DNA of 64,000 nucleotides from Shewanella mangrovisoli (lineage in GTDB: Bacteria; Pseudomonadota; Gammaproteobacteria; Enterobacterales; Shewanellaceae): NCBI RefSeq assembly GCF_019457635.1, contig NZ_CP080412.1, forward strand, positions 1,674,001 to 1,738,000. The letters run 5' to 3'. Position numbers and translations under genes: made by a program. Shown in pieces: positions 47,202 through 57,246 of the stretch. The notes below the pieces were generated by a model, which was not told where the DNA came from, made no database searches, and saw only the letters and a program-made list of their open reading frames with translations. Numbering within the stretch: the first letter of the stretch is position 1; each line of letters starts with the position of its first letter.

Positions 47202-48218
47202 ATGTCGCAGGAATTTAATGTTGTCGTTTTAGGTGCATCGGGCGCAGTGGGTCAAACTATGATTGAGATCCTCGAAGAGCGTAACTTCCCGGTTGCGAAC
47301 TTATATCCTTTAGCCAGTAGCCGTAGCGCCGGTGAAACGGTCAGCTTCCATGGCAAACAAGTTACCATTTTGGACGTCGAAACCTTCGATTGGAGTCAAG
47401 CACAGTTAGGCTTCTTCTCTGCCGGTGGCGATGTCTCGGCCAAGTGGGCGCCTATCGCCGCTGAAGCGGGTTGTGTGGTGATCGATAACACCTCTCACTT
47501 CCGCTACGACATTGATATTCCATTGGTTGTACCTGAGGTTAACCCCCATGCGATTGCCGATTTCCGCAACCGTAACATCATCGCTAACCCGAACTGCTCG
47601 ACCATCCAAATGCTGGTGGCACTAAAACCGATTTACGACACTTACGGTATCAGCCGTATTAACGTTGCGACCTATCAGTCAGTCTCTGGTACCGGTAAAA
47701 AGGCGATTGAAGAGCTGGCAAAACAATGTACTAAGTTGCTGCAAGGTCTGCCTGCTGATGCTGAAGTTTATCCAAAGCAAATCGCGTTTAACGTATTGCC
47801 GCAAATCGATAAATTTATGGATAACGGCTACACCAAAGAAGAAATGAAAATGGTCTGGGAAACCCAGAAGATTTTCGGTGATGACGAAATCCTCGTCAAC
47901 GCAACGGCCGTGCGTGTGCCAGTCTTCTATGGTCACTCAGAAGCCGTACATATCGAGACGCGTCAAGTCGCCGATGCAGAAGATATTAAAGCTTTACTGC
48001 GCGATGCCGAAGGAGTGGTATTGTTCGAATCCGATGACGAATATCCAACGGCTGTAACCCATGCAGCGGGTACCGATCCTGTTTATGTGGGTCGTGTGCG
48101 TAAGGATATTTCCCATTCTCACGGTATTAACCTTTGGGTGGTGTCGGACAATATCCGTAAAGGCGCAGCCTTAAACAGTGTGCAAATTGCCGAGATTTTA
48201 GTGAGAGATTATTACTAA
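47202..48218 (+). CDS. asd: Aspartate-semialdehyde dehydrogenase
   Basis: 338 residues from the ATG at 47202 (MSQEFNVVVLGASGAVGQ, with the NADP loop). Active-site Cys132 lies in ANPNCSTIQML, and the later catalytic region is RVPVFYGHSEAVHIET. It reduces aspartyl phosphate to the semialdehyde feeding Lys, Met, Thr and cell-wall diaminopimelate. The sequence is of the Vibrio/Shewanella type. An upstream in-frame ATG at 47160 lies inside pdxB and is not favoured. Confidence 0.95.
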   Translation: MSQEFNVVVLGASGAVGQTMIEILEERNFPVANLYPLASSRSAGETVSFHGKQVTILDVETFDWSQAQLGFFSAGGDVSAKWAPIAAEAGCVVIDNTSHFRYDIDIPLVVPEVNPHAIADFRNRNIIANPNCSTIQMLVALKPIYDTYGISRINVATYQSVSGTGKKAIEELAKQCTKLLQGLPADAEVYPKQIAFNVLPQIDKFMDNGYTKEEMKMVWETQKIFGDDEILVNATAVRVPVFYGHSEAVHIETRQVADAEDIKALLRDAEGVVLFESDDEYPTAVTHAAGTDPVYVGRVRKDISHSHGINLWVVSDNIRKGAALNSVQIAEILVRDYY

Positions 48219-48245
48219 CTCTTAAGTGGCAATTGATGCCCAGTG

Positions 48246-48275
48246 AAAAAGCCTGCTGCCAGCAGGCTTTTTTTG
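48246..48275 (+). terminator. pdxB-asd terminator
   Basis: Stem AAAAAGCCTGCT/AGCAGGCTTTTT with loop GCC, followed by T residues. Confidence 0.9.
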
Positions 48276-48397
48276 TTTTACAATTGTGAACAGTAGCAGG
48301 GCTGGGATTTCTAGTTTATAGTAATCTCAATAAATACAATTGCCTAAAGCCTGTTATCAGCGAGATAACTTAAATAGCGCTTCAAAGGGAAGGATTG

Positions 48398-51300
48398 ATG
48401 AAATTTCGCACTTCGTATCTTGTGGGCCTGATGGCCACCGTTTTAGCTGTTTCTTCCACGACCTCTTTTATTGATCCTGCGATAGCTGCTGATACTCCCA
48501 AAATAAAACCTTTAAAAATCATGGGACCAGACGGACAGATCCGTCAGGTCAATCATCAATATGGACCAACGACCTCTAAGGACACTTTCTGGAGTATTGC
48601 GCAAAAAGTCCGTCCCGATGCCAGTGTCAGCGTTTATCAAGTGATGGCCGCAGTATTTGATGCTAACCCCCATGCGTTTAACTCCGACAGTTATAACAGC
48701 CTCGAACGTGGCATGATTTTGCTGATCCCTTCGAAAGAAGTGATGCTCGCCATCCCCAATAGTCTGGCCATTGCCCGCGCCGAGCGCAGCGACAAGCAGG
48801 CTCGTTCTGGTGTTAAAGCCACGCCTAAGGCAGAAACCAAACCTGCGACTAAGCCAGCTGCACCGACTCAGACAGTCGCACAGCCTAAACCTAAGGTGGA
48901 GACGCCACCTAAGGCCGAGGTGAAGCCCGAAGCGGCGAAAGTGACCAATACCGAAGTGGCTGCGACGCCAACCGCGCCTAAGATGGTGAGTTCGGATGTC
49001 AATGCACGCCTCGAAGCGGCGGAGAGCAAGAATTTATCCCTGACCGATGAGTTAGCCAGAGCGCAAGATCAACTCGCGGTGAGAAATACCGATGTTGAGA
49101 CACTCAAAGCCAAGGTTGAAGAATTAAATCAACAGATTGCGGTATTAGAAGAAACCCTACAGGCCAGTAAGAAGCAAAACCTTGCACTTAAAGCCGAGGT
49201 TGAGGCCGCACAAACGCCAGAGACCGCGACGACAGACGAGCCTGCCATGCCCGCAGAGCCCGATGATCTGTGGCGTAACCTGATGAGTAATCCGCTGCTC
49301 CTCGTTGCGGCGGCGGTGATCCCCGCATTATTGCTACTGGTGCTCGTTTTCTGGCTATTACGCCGTAAACGCAATAAAGAGCGCCGCGAGCTAGAAGCAC
49401 AGCAGGCGGCGATGATGGCCGCGGGTGCGGCTGGCGTGGCGAGTGCGTCTGTGCTGGCGATGGATGATGACGATCTCAGCGACATGGCAGTACATCTAGA
49501 TACTGACCATGCTGATTCGATCGACAGCTTACTCGATGTTGGCAGTGTTGACCTGCAACCCGAGCAGGAAATGACCGATAGCCATGAACAGATGGACATG
49601 GCATCAGAAATGTTTATTGACCCAGGTGTCAGCACTGAGCCTGAACCTCAATTTGAAGAGGATGAAGGCCAGTCTCTGGACGATCTCTGGGCAGAGGCCA
49701 TGGGTGATCAAGAGGAAGCCGAAGCCTTTGCTGAAGAGAAAGCCTCATCTGGCAATATTATTGAGGAAGAAGACCTCGATGCACTGCTGGCTGGATTAGG
49801 CTCTGATGAAGAAGAGACCCCGCAGGAAGCTCAAGCTACAGCTGAAGGGCTCGACGAACTCGACGAATTAGCCGGTTTCGATTTACCTGCTGAAACTGCG
49901 CCAGATCCAGAGGATGAAGATTTAGCCGCCGCGATTGCCGCCGAGCTAGAATCTGGGCTAGGCGCTGACTTAGCCACAGAGCTGGACACTGAGCTTGAAA
50001 ACGACGCAGTGCCAGCCGACGACGATATCGATGCGTTACTCGCAGGCTTTAACCAGCCAGAGGCTAACAAACCTGTCGAAGCGGCGGATGAGGATCTCGA
50101 TGCCTTATTGACCGATTATGACAAGGCGCCAGCAGAAACTGCTGATGATCTCGGTGATGAAATTGCCGCCGAATTAGACGATGACTTAGCCGAGTTGGGT
50201 GTCGCGCAAACCGATGATATTGATGCTTTACTGGCAGATTTTGATAAACCCGCCGCGCCCGAACCCGATTTAAGCGATGAAATTGCCGCTGAGCTTGATG
50301 CCGACTTAACTGACATTGGCGTAAGCGAATCCGACGATATCGATGCGCTACTCGCGGGCCTCGATGCTCCAGCGCAGCCCGATCCTGAAGTCGCAGCGGC
50401 CATTGCCGCCGAGTTGGATGATGAACTCGCTCCAAACTTACCAACGAGCGATGAAGATCTCGACCAGTTATTGGCAGGCTTTAACACGCAAGAAGCGCTC
50501 GTCGAAGAGGCTGTTATCGACGACACCGTTGCCGAGGATATGGCTCAAGCAGAAGCCGCCATTGAGCGCGATGACATTGCCGCCGAACTCGAAGCCGCAT
50601 TACCTGAAGACTTGTCGACGGCAGAGGACGACCTCGATTCACTCTTAGCCGAGTTCGATGTGCCTGAACAAGCCGATGCGGATGCCGACGACTTTAACTT
50701 CGACTTAGAAACCACCCATGTCGAACCAGAAGAAAAAGACGAGGAAGAAGATTTACTCAAGGGCATTGGTGCCGCCCATGCCATTGATGGCACGGACGAT
50801 ACCTTCGAACTGAGTGAAGAGATTGCGGATAACCAAGACAGTACGGATAACAGTGCCGATGACGCTGCCGCAGAGCCTAAGTTTACGGGTTTTGATGAAG
50901 ATACTGACGATATCGCACCTGCTCTTGGTGCTGCTGTCGCCGCATCTGCCGTGGCGGCCGCCGCGAGTGCGAAGGAAAAAGAGTCATCTTTCTTCAATGA
51001 CTTAAAGGCCAACAAGACTAAAGATCCCCATGTTCTCGATTGGGATACCGAACTGAATTTTGCGCCTACGCCTGAAGCGAAAACGCCGGTCAAACCTGAA
51101 ACCGATTTGCCTTTAGATCCGGTACCAGTGCAGGGCACGTCGCGTAAACCGCTAGAGTTTGCGCCAGATACTCAGCCAGAGGTTGATGCCAAAAATACAG
51201 CTTCGAGCACTGAGTTTAATCTCGACGATGAGCTGGATTTAGGCCGCGAGTTTGATTTAAAAGACGATACAGATGATGTCGATTTAAGCGATGACAGCGT

Positions 51301-51784
51301 ACTTGCCGCCTTTAGCACCAATACCGAACTCGAAGAGGAAGAGATATTAACCCCTGAGGACAGCTTTGCCCTCGATGACGAGCATACGCTTACCGTCGAC
51401 GAGGCCCTAGCGGCCCTCGATGCGCAGGAATCTCGCAAGTCGAAGAAGTTTGTTCCAGAGCATGATTTAACTAACTTCCAAAACGAGCATGGCTATATCG
51501 ATATCGAAAAACTGCTTAACGATGCCGAGCAGGACAACACAGAGACAGATCTCTATCCCGAAATGGATGTGGAGATGAGCGATGTGGGCGCCCTGATTGG
51601 CGATGCCGCTATGATCGACGTCGACGATGAGGAAAACTCAGTCAATGCCAAGCTCGATTTAGCCCGTGCCTATATCGAAATCGATGACAGCGACAGTGCC
51701 AAAGCATTGCTGCGGGAAGTCCAAATCGACGGTAACGAGCGTCAGCAAGAAGAAGCCGCTCGTTTACTTAAAGAGATGGGCTAA
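48398..51784 (+). CDS. fimV: FimV/HubP-like polar organising protein
   Basis: 1128 residues from the ATG at 48398, with GGGAAGGATTG upstream. An N-terminal signal region (1-31) leads to a FimV N-terminal/LysM-like domain (about 45-115, TTSKDTFWSIAQKVRPDASV), a Pro/Ala/Lys linker, a coiled coil (about 195-265), a membrane helix (about 293-316) and a very acidic cytoplasmic region. This last part holds seven copies of a motif like DDIDALLA. The C-terminus has the FimV TPR-like end (NAKLDLARAYIEIDDSDSAK). Such proteins bind peptidoglycan at the pole and recruit chemotaxis, pilus or chromosome-segregation proteins. It has its own 5' region and a strong terminator. Confidence 0.92.
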   Translation: MKFRTSYLVGLMATVLAVSSTTSFIDPAIAADTPKIKPLKIMGPDGQIRQVNHQYGPTTSKDTFWSIAQKVRPDASVSVYQVMAAVFDANPHAFNSDSYNSLERGMILLIPSKEVMLAIPNSLAIARAERSDKQARSGVKATPKAETKPATKPAAPTQTVAQPKPKVETPPKAEVKPEAAKVTNTEVAATPTAPKMVSSDVNARLEAAESKNLSLTDELARAQDQLAVRNTDVETLKAKVEELNQQIAVLEETLQASKKQNLALKAEVEAAQTPETATTDEPAMPAEPDDLWRNLMSNPLLLVAAAVIPALLLLVLVFWLLRRKRNKERRELEAQQAAMMAAGAAGVASASVLAMDDDDLSDMAVHLDTDHADSIDSLLDVGSVDLQPEQEMTDSHEQMDMASEMFIDPGVSTEPEPQFEEDEGQSLDDLWAEAMGDQEEAEAFAEEKASSGNIIEEEDLDALLAGLGSDEEETPQEAQATAEGLDELDELAGFDLPAETAPDPEDEDLAAAIAAELESGLGADLATELDTELENDAVPADDDIDALLAGFNQPEANKPVEAADEDLDALLTDYDKAPAETADDLGDEIAAELDDDLAELGVAQTDDIDALLADFDKPAAPEPDLSDEIAAELDADLTDIGVSESDDIDALLAGLDAPAQPDPEVAAAIAAELDDELAPNLPTSDEDLDQLLAGFNTQEALVEEAVIDDTVAEDMAQAEAAIERDDIAAELEAALPEDLSTAEDDLDSLLAEFDVPEQADADADDFNFDLETTHVEPEEKDEEEDLLKGIGAAHAIDGTDDTFELSEEIADNQDSTDNSADDAAAEPKFTGFDEDTDDIAPALGAAVAASAVAAAASAKEKESSFFNDLKANKTKDPHVLDWDTELNFAPTPEAKTPVKPETDLPLDPVPVQGTSRKPLEFAPDTQPEVDAKNTASSTEFNLDDELDLGREFDLKDDTDDVDLSDDSVLAAFSTNTELEEEEILTPEDSFALDDEHTLTVDEALAALDAQESRKSKKFVPEHDLTNFQNEHGYIDIEKLLNDAEQDNTETDLYPEMDVEMSDVGALIGDAAMIDVDDEENSVNAKLDLARAYIEIDDSDSAKALLREVQIDGNERQQEEAARLLKEMG

Positions 51785-51810
51785 TCCTTAAGGGGCTTGA
51801 TTTCACACTA

Positions 51811-51836
51811 ACGGCGCGCAGAGCGCCGTTTTTTTT
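51811..51836 (+). terminator. fimV terminator
   Basis: Stem ACGGCGC/GCGCCGT with a 5-base loop and a run of eight T. Confidence 0.9.
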
Positions 51837-51887
51837 GTGGGCTGCTGTGATAAAATGCGCCGCTAAATTAACTGTGAGGATGTGTGG

Positions 51888-52673
51888 ATGCGGATTGCAT
51901 TAGGTATTGAATATGACGGCAGTGGTTATTTCGGTTGGCAACGTCAGGCCGAAGTCGATTCAGTACAAGGGCAATTAGAACAAGCCTTATCTAAGGTGGC
52001 CAACGAACCCATCAGCTTGTTCTGTGCGGGACGAACCGATGCCGGCGTTCATGCAACGGGGCAGGTGGTGCATTTCGAGACTAATGCCATACGTAACGAA
52101 GGCGCGTGGACCTTAGGGGTGAATGCCAATTTGCCCGATAATATCGCCGTTCGTTGGGCAAAAGAGGTGGATGACAGTTTCCACGCCCGCTTTTCGGCCA
52201 CGGCCAGACGTTACCGCTATGTGATTTACAATCATAATTTCCGCCCCGGGATCCTGCGTCACGGCGTGAGCCATTACCACGGTGATATCGACGCCGATAA
52301 AATGCATGTTGCGGCGCAGGCGCTGCTCGGTGAGCAGGACTTTACCAGTTTTCGCGCGATTCAATGCCAATCGAAAACCCCATTTCGCAATGTGCACAGC
52401 GTTAGAGTGACCCGTCAGGGCATGTATGTGATTGTCGATATTTCTGCCAACGCCTTCTTGCACCATATGGTGCGAAACATTGTCGGCTCCCTGCTGGAAA
52501 TCGGCCTAGGCAACCAACCATTGACCTGGATGGCGGATTTACTGGCGCTTAAGGACCGAAATCAAGCGGCGGCCACCGCCAAACCCAATGGACTCTATTT
52601 AGTTGATGTGACATATCCCGAGCAGTATCAACTGCCTAAGTTGGCTTTAGGGCCATTGTTTATGCTGGATTAA
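51888..52673 (+). CDS. truA: tRNA pseudouridine(38-40) synthase TruA
   Basis: 261 residues from the ATG at 51888 ([20 protein letters not shown]), with GAGGA upstream. The catalytic Asp51 lies in [18 protein letters not shown], the TruA signature. It modifies U38-U40 in the anticodon stem of many tRNAs. The next gene, folC, starts only 51 bases later; accD, which commonly lies between them in related bacteria, is not here. Confidence 0.95.
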   Translation: MRIALGIEYDGSGYFGWQRQAEVDSVQGQLEQALSKVANEPISLFCAGRTDAGVHATGQVVHFETNAIRNEGAWTLGVNANLPDNIAVRWAKEVDDSFHARFSATARRYRYVIYNHNFRPGILRHGVSHYHGDIDADKMHVAAQALLGEQDFTSFRAIQCQSKTPFRNVHSVRVTRQGMYVIVDISANAFLHHMVRNIVGSLLEIGLGNQPLTWMADLLALKDRNQAAATAKPNGLYLVDVTYPEQYQLPKLALGPLFMLD

Positions 52674-52724
52674 TCGCCGCTTTGCCGATTAAGTGAAGCG
52701 CGTATCGAAGGAAGGAAAGAACAG

Positions 52725-54023
52725 ATGACCACAGCCCCGAGTGAACAGACAGCCTTAACTGTGCCGAGTGCGAATGCGCCATTGGCACAATGGCTAGATT
52801 ATTTATTATCGATTCACCCAACCGAAATCGATATGGGATTAACGAGGGTTTCAGAGGTTGCCGCGCGCCTGCATTTATTGGATCTCGGCCCCAGTAAAGT
52901 GGTCACTGTAGGGGGCACCAATGGCAAAGGCACCACCTGCGCCATGCTCGAGAATATCCTGCGTTTATCAGGGCTGACGGTGGGAGTTTACAGCTCGCCC
53001 CATATGCTCAAATATAATGAAAGGGTGCGCATTAACGGTCAAGATGCCAGTGATGAAGCCTTTGTGGCGGCCTTTGAACAGATTGAGGCGGCGCGCGGTG
53101 AGATTTCGCTGACTTTCTTCGAATATGCCACCTTGGCTGGCTTGATCCTGTTTAAAGCGGCCAAGTTGGATGTGGTGATCTTAGAAGTCGGTCTTGGCGG
53201 CCGTTTGGATGCCACCAATATGATTGATGCCGATATCAGCGTGGTGACGTCCGTCGATTTAGACCACGAGGCGTATTTGGGCAATACCCGCGAGCTGGTC
53301 GGCCGTGAAAAGGCGGGTATTTTTCGCCAAGGTCGCCCCGCGATTGTTGGTGAGCCGAACTTACCCCATACGGTCAATGATGTCGCCCAAGATGTTGGTG
53401 CCAAGCTCTATCGTGTGGGCGAGGAGTTTAGTTACCAGCAAGATGGCCAGACGTGGGATTACCAAGGCCAAGTATTGACCCTTAAGCAGCTGAGTTTGCC
53501 GACACTGCCATTACCGAACGCTGCGACTGTGATTGCGATTGTTGAGCATGGCTGGCCGCATATTGCTGCCGATATCATTGCCAAAGGCATCAGCAGCGCG
53601 CGCTTAACCGGGCGTTTAGAGCAAGTTAACGAGCAGCCGCTGATTTTACTCGATGTGGCGCACAATCCCCATGCGGCGCGCTTTTTAGTCAAGCAGCTCT
53701 CGCCAATGGTGACTGGGAAGCGAGTGTTTGCCCTGTGCGGCATGCTAAAGGATAAGGACATTGCAGGCGTATTGCCTGTGGTTTCGCCTTTAATCGATAC
53801 TTGGTACTTAGTGAGTTTACAGGGTGAGCGCGGCGCGAATGCAAGCCTGCTGCGCCAAACCTTAGCACAAGACACTAAGGCCCATGAGTTTGACGATATC
53901 GCCTCGGCATGGACGGCATTAAAAGCGGAAATTCAGCCCGATGATGTGGTAATTGTGTTTGGCTCCTTTTACACTGTGGCAGGTTTTAAGTCTCTCTTTA
54001 AGCAGGATAACCGTTTTGTCTAG
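52725..54023 (+). CDS. folC: Bifunctional dihydrofolate/folylpolyglutamate synthase
   Basis: 432 residues, usual length. P-loop GGTNGKGT (63-70), the Mur-ligase-like central motif EVGLGGRLDATN and the C-terminal LLDVAHNPHAARFLVKQL identify FolC. It adds glutamate to dihydropteroate and later to folates, using ATP. GGAAGG lies just upstream. The 3' end overlaps the SPOR gene by 8 bases. Confidence 0.95.
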   Translation: MTTAPSEQTALTVPSANAPLAQWLDYLLSIHPTEIDMGLTRVSEVAARLHLLDLGPSKVVTVGGTNGKGTTCAMLENILRLSGLTVGVYSSPHMLKYNERVRINGQDASDEAFVAAFEQIEAARGEISLTFFEYATLAGLILFKAAKLDVVILEVGLGGRLDATNMIDADISVVTSVDLDHEAYLGNTRELVGREKAGIFRQGRPAIVGEPNLPHTVNDVAQDVGAKLYRVGEEFSYQQDGQTWDYQGQVLTLKQLSLPTLPLPNAATVIAIVEHGWPHIAADIIAKGISSARLTGRLEQVNEQPLILLDVAHNPHAARFLVKQLSPMVTGKRVFALCGMLKDKDIAGVLPVVSPLIDTWYLVSLQGERGANASLLRQTLAQDTKAHEFDDIASAWTALKAEIQPDDVVIVFGSFYTVAGFKSLFKQDNRFV

Positions 54024-54840
54024 CCAGTTTCATAATCGATTAGTCGGCACTGTGGTGCTGGTCGCCCTCGGGGTGATTTTTCTGCCGGATATTTTAGATG
54101 GCAAGAAGGACCGCCAAGAGGAACAATTTGCCGAAATTCCCCTGCGTCCTGCCGCGATAGCGCAGCAAAACGCCGATGATATGTTTGAGGTGTTGTCCAC
54201 TCAGGATGTGGATGGCGAAGGTGCTATTCCCGAAGAGGCCTCTCCGAATGATGAGGCGGCGTTAGCGCAGGCGGTCAATACTGACGTCAAAGACACGCCT
54301 GCGGCAAAAGTCGAGCCTAAAGCGGAAGCGGTGAAGGAGCAAGCCAAGCCACAGACGGCAAAAGCGGAAAATAAGCCTGAAGTGAAAGAGCCGGTGAAAA
54401 CCGAGACTGCTAAGGCCGAGCCGAAGAAAGAGATGCCAAAGCCGACTCCAACTAAAACTGAGACCAAAAAGCCTGAAACCAAGCCAACCGTCGTGGCGAA
54501 AACGGACAAACCTAAAGCCGAAACCGCGAAAACAGAATCTACAAAACCTGCCAAAGACGATGGCATCAAAGTGGTGAGCCGTGATTCATTAAAACCTGGA
54601 CTTACCCTGCAACTAGGCGCATTTAGCAATGCCGCCAACGTAAAAGCGCTGGTGGCGCAGTTACGTAAAAGTGGTTACAAGGCGTACACAATTCCAGACA
54701 CGCCTAAGGATGGCGTATTGACGAAAGTGTTTGTCGGGCCGGATGTTTCCGAAGCTAAGCTGAAGAAAATGCAGGAAGAAATTGAAAGCCTAACCCGTTT
54801 GAAAGGCCGAATTGTGCCTTTTAATCCCTTGGAATCTTAA
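54016..54840 (+). CDS. dedD: DedD-like SPOR-domain protein
   Basis: 274 residues from a TTG at 54016 with AGGA upstream; the frame to 53953 lies wholly in folC and is not favoured. A membrane anchor near 6-24 (NRLVGTVVLVALGVIFLPDI) is followed by a long Lys/Glu/Pro/Ala-rich periplasmic stalk (about 85-190). The C-terminal SPOR domain (about 193-272) begins LTLQLGAFSNAANVKALVAQ. SPOR domains bind denuded septal peptidoglycan, which fits a cell-division role as for E. coli DedD. The gene position between folC and cvpA also matches. Confidence 0.88.
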   Translation: MSSQFHNRLVGTVVLVALGVIFLPDILDGKKDRQEEQFAEIPLRPAAIAQQNADDMFEVLSTQDVDGEGAIPEEASPNDEAALAQAVNTDVKDTPAAKVEPKAEAVKEQAKPQTAKAENKPEVKEPVKTETAKAEPKKEMPKPTPTKTETKKPETKPTVVAKTDKPKAETAKTESTKPAKDDGIKVVSRDSLKPGLTLQLGAFSNAANVKALVAQLRKSGYKAYTIPDTPKDGVLTKVFVGPDVSEAKLKKMQEEIESLTRLKGRIVPFNPLES

Positions 54841-54950
54841 TGCTATTCAGCAGAGGCTGAAATAATTTATTTACCTCGCTAGGGGTGAGAATCGTTTCAG
54901 TCTCTGGTAGAATCGCGCCGTCTTAAAACCTATGCTGGAAAGCCATCTCA

Positions 54951-55439
54951 ATGGTTTGGATTGATTACGCTATCATCTTCGTTATCGGGTTATCGACTCT
55001 GATCAGTCTGATCCGCGGATTTGCCAAAGAAGCCATGTCGTTAGTGGTATGGTTCGCGGCTTTCTTTGTTGCCAGCCAATTTTATCAAGACCTCGCCGTT
55101 CATCTCACGCAGATGAACGATGAGGTGCTACGCAATGGGGTCTCCATTGCTATTCTTTTTATCACCACCTTAATACTCGGTGCCCTCATCAATTACATCA
55201 TTGGGCAACTAGTGGTTAAAACTGGATTATCTGGCACTGACAGACTCTTAGGTCTGTGTTTCGGGGCCATTAGGGGCGCGCTGATCGTCAGCGCGCTGCT
55301 GTTTTTTATGGATGCTTTTACAGGCTCACCCAACACTCAATGGTGGAAGGACTCTGTACTAGTGCCCGAATTTGGCGTTGTGATCCAATGGTTCTTTCAC
55401 TATTTGGAAAACACCTCCAGCTTTGTACCCAAACTATAA
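54951..55439 (+). CDS. cvpA: CvpA family membrane protein
   Basis: 162 residues with four membrane helices, starting [27 protein letters not shown] (first 20: [20 protein letters not shown]), then [19 protein letters not shown]. It matches CvpA, needed for colicin V production and envelope stress tolerance in E. coli. The gene precedes purF, as in E. coli, but a gap of 179 bases separates the two here. Confidence 0.92.
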   Translation: MVWIDYAIIFVIGLSTLISLIRGFAKEAMSLVVWFAAFFVASQFYQDLAVHLTQMNDEVLRNGVSIAILFITTLILGALINYIIGQLVVKTGLSGTDRLLGLCFGAIRGALIVSALLFFMDAFTGSPNTQWWKDSVLVPEFGVVIQWFFHYLENTSSFVPKL

Positions 55440-55618
55440 AAAAGACAATAAATTTATCCTAAGTGATGGAGGATAAGTAAGGTTGAGCCCGAAGCCTAAG
55501 GTATGGACTCAACACTGAGATGAAGTGCTTAAGCCGTATGGTTGGAGCTTTACTTCGTCTTTTACTTATATTTCAACATGAAAGGGCATAGAACATCTTA
55601 CAATGAGGAAGCTTACCC
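55440..55618 (+). other. Structured intergenic leader between cvpA and purF
   Basis: No gene. Three short stems can be drawn in succession: TTATCCT/AGGATAA, GTTGAG/CTCAAC and GATGAAGT/ACTTCGTC (one G-U pair), the last followed by TTTTAC. This might be a purF leader. No PurR box of the usual form was seen. Confidence 0.35.
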
Positions 55619-57133
55619 ATGTGTGGTATCGTCGGAATAGTTGGCCAATCATCGGTTAATCAGACCATTTATGACGCACTGACCGTGCTTCAACACAGAG
55701 GTCAGGATGCGGCAGGTATTGTGACCGTTGATCGTGGTGCTTTCAGACTACGTAAAGCCAATGGTCTGGTCAAAGATGTATTTGAAGTCAAACACATGCA
55801 GCGTCTACAGGGCAATGCAGGTATTGGCCACGTACGTTATCCTACTGCAGGCAGTTCCAGCGCGTCAGAAGCGCAGCCTTTCTATGTTAACTCGCCATTT
55901 GGGATTTCATTAGCCCATAACGGTAACTTAACCAACACGGTTGAATTAGCTGAAGGCCTGATCAAAAAACGTCGCCATGTGAACACCACATCCGACTCAG
56001 AAGTATTATTAAACCTGCTGGCCGATGAGCTGCAAAAAACCACTAGCTTAATGCTGACGCCTGACGAAGTGTTCGACACTATCGCCAAAGTGCACGAGCA
56101 AGCCCGTGGCGCCTATGCGGTTGTGGCCATGATTATCGGTCAAGGTCTGGTGGCATTTCGCGATCCATTCGGTATTCGTCCACTGGTATTAGGTAAGCAC
56201 GAAACTCCAACTGGTACCGAGTACATGGTGGCCTCTGAGAGCGTGGCGCTCGATGCCGTCGGTTTTGAAGTGATGCGCGATGTGGCGCCAGGCGAAGCGA
56301 TTTATATCTCTCTCGATGGCCAGCTTTACACTCGCCAATGCGCGAAAGAGCCAAGCTACTCACCTTGTATCTTCGAATTCGTGTATTTTGCCCGTCCAGA
56401 TTCGACTATCGACAACGTCTCTGTTTACGCCAGCCGCGTAAACATGGGGGCTAAGCTCGGTGAAAAGATCAAAAAAGAATGGTACGACCATGATATCGAC
56501 GTGGTGATCCCTATTCCTGAAACCTCATGCGATATCGCATTAGAAATCGCCCGTTGCATGGACTTACCTTACCGCCAAGGTTTTGTGAAGAACCGTTATA
56601 TCGGTCGTACCTTTATTATGCCTGGTCAACAGGAGCGTAAAAAATCGGTACGCCGTAAACTCAATGCCATCAACACTGAGTTTAAAGGTAAGAACGTTTT
56701 GTTAGTCGATGACTCTATCGTGCGTGGTACCACGTCGGAGCAAATCATTGAGATGGCGCGTGAAGCGGGTGCTAAGAAAGTGTACTTTGCCTCGGCGGCA
56801 CCGGAAATCCGTTTCCCGAACGTTTATGGTATCGATATGCCAACCTCGAATGAGCTGATTGCCCACGGTCGTGATGCCGATGAAATTGCTAAGCTGATTG
56901 GCGCCGATGGGATTATCTTCCAAAATCTGCCGGATCTGGTTGAAGCGGTGAGAATGGAAAACCCAGAGATCAAACGTTTCGAAACCTCAGTGTTCGACGG
57001 TCACTACATCACGAACGATGTTGATCAATCTTACCTCGACCACTTAACTCAGTTACGTAACGACGATGCCAAAGCCGACCGTAATAAGGACATTGGCACT
57101 AACTTAGAGTTACACAACGTTTGCCATCCATAA
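55619..57133 (+). CDS. purF: Amidophosphoribosyltransferase
   Basis: 504 residues. The nucleophile Cys2 directly follows Met ([14 protein letters not shown]), so there is no propeptide, as in E. coli. The glutaminase domain covers about 2-235 and the phosphoribosyltransferase domain the rest, with the PRPP loop [18 protein letters not shown]. It commits PRPP and glutamine to purine synthesis. GAGG lies upstream of the ATG. Confidence 0.96.
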   Translation: MCGIVGIVGQSSVNQTIYDALTVLQHRGQDAAGIVTVDRGAFRLRKANGLVKDVFEVKHMQRLQGNAGIGHVRYPTAGSSSASEAQPFYVNSPFGISLAHNGNLTNTVELAEGLIKKRRHVNTTSDSEVLLNLLADELQKTTSLMLTPDEVFDTIAKVHEQARGAYAVVAMIIGQGLVAFRDPFGIRPLVLGKHETPTGTEYMVASESVALDAVGFEVMRDVAPGEAIYISLDGQLYTRQCAKEPSYSPCIFEFVYFARPDSTIDNVSVYASRVNMGAKLGEKIKKEWYDHDIDVVIPIPETSCDIALEIARCMDLPYRQGFVKNRYIGRTFIMPGQQERKKSVRRKLNAINTEFKGKNVLLVDDSIVRGTTSEQIIEMAREAGAKKVYFASAAPEIRFPNVYGIDMPTSNELIAHGRDADEIAKLIGADGIIFQNLPDLVEAVRMENPEIKRFETSVFDGHYITNDVDQSYLDHLTQLRNDDAKADRNKDIGTNLELHNVCHP

Positions 57134-57199
57134 GACGAAATTCTTAAGATGGAAAGTGTGCTCGGCGTTAAGCGTCGGCGCACTTTAAAATGAACAACA

Positions 57200-57229
57200 A
57201 AAAAGCCAGTGATTATTCACTGGCTTTTT
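57200..57229. terminator. Bidirectional terminator between purF and the AGCS symporter gene
   Basis: 13-base stem AAAAAGCCAGTGA/TCACTGGCTTTTT with loop TTAT; A and T runs on both sides. Confidence 0.9.
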
Positions 57230-57246
57230 GTTAGTAGTTTCAATCC

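Noticed and set aside
50545..51138. 197-codon minus-strand ORF inside fimV
   Set aside because: A Ser/Ala-rich shadow of the acidic fimV repeats, with no ribosome binding site.
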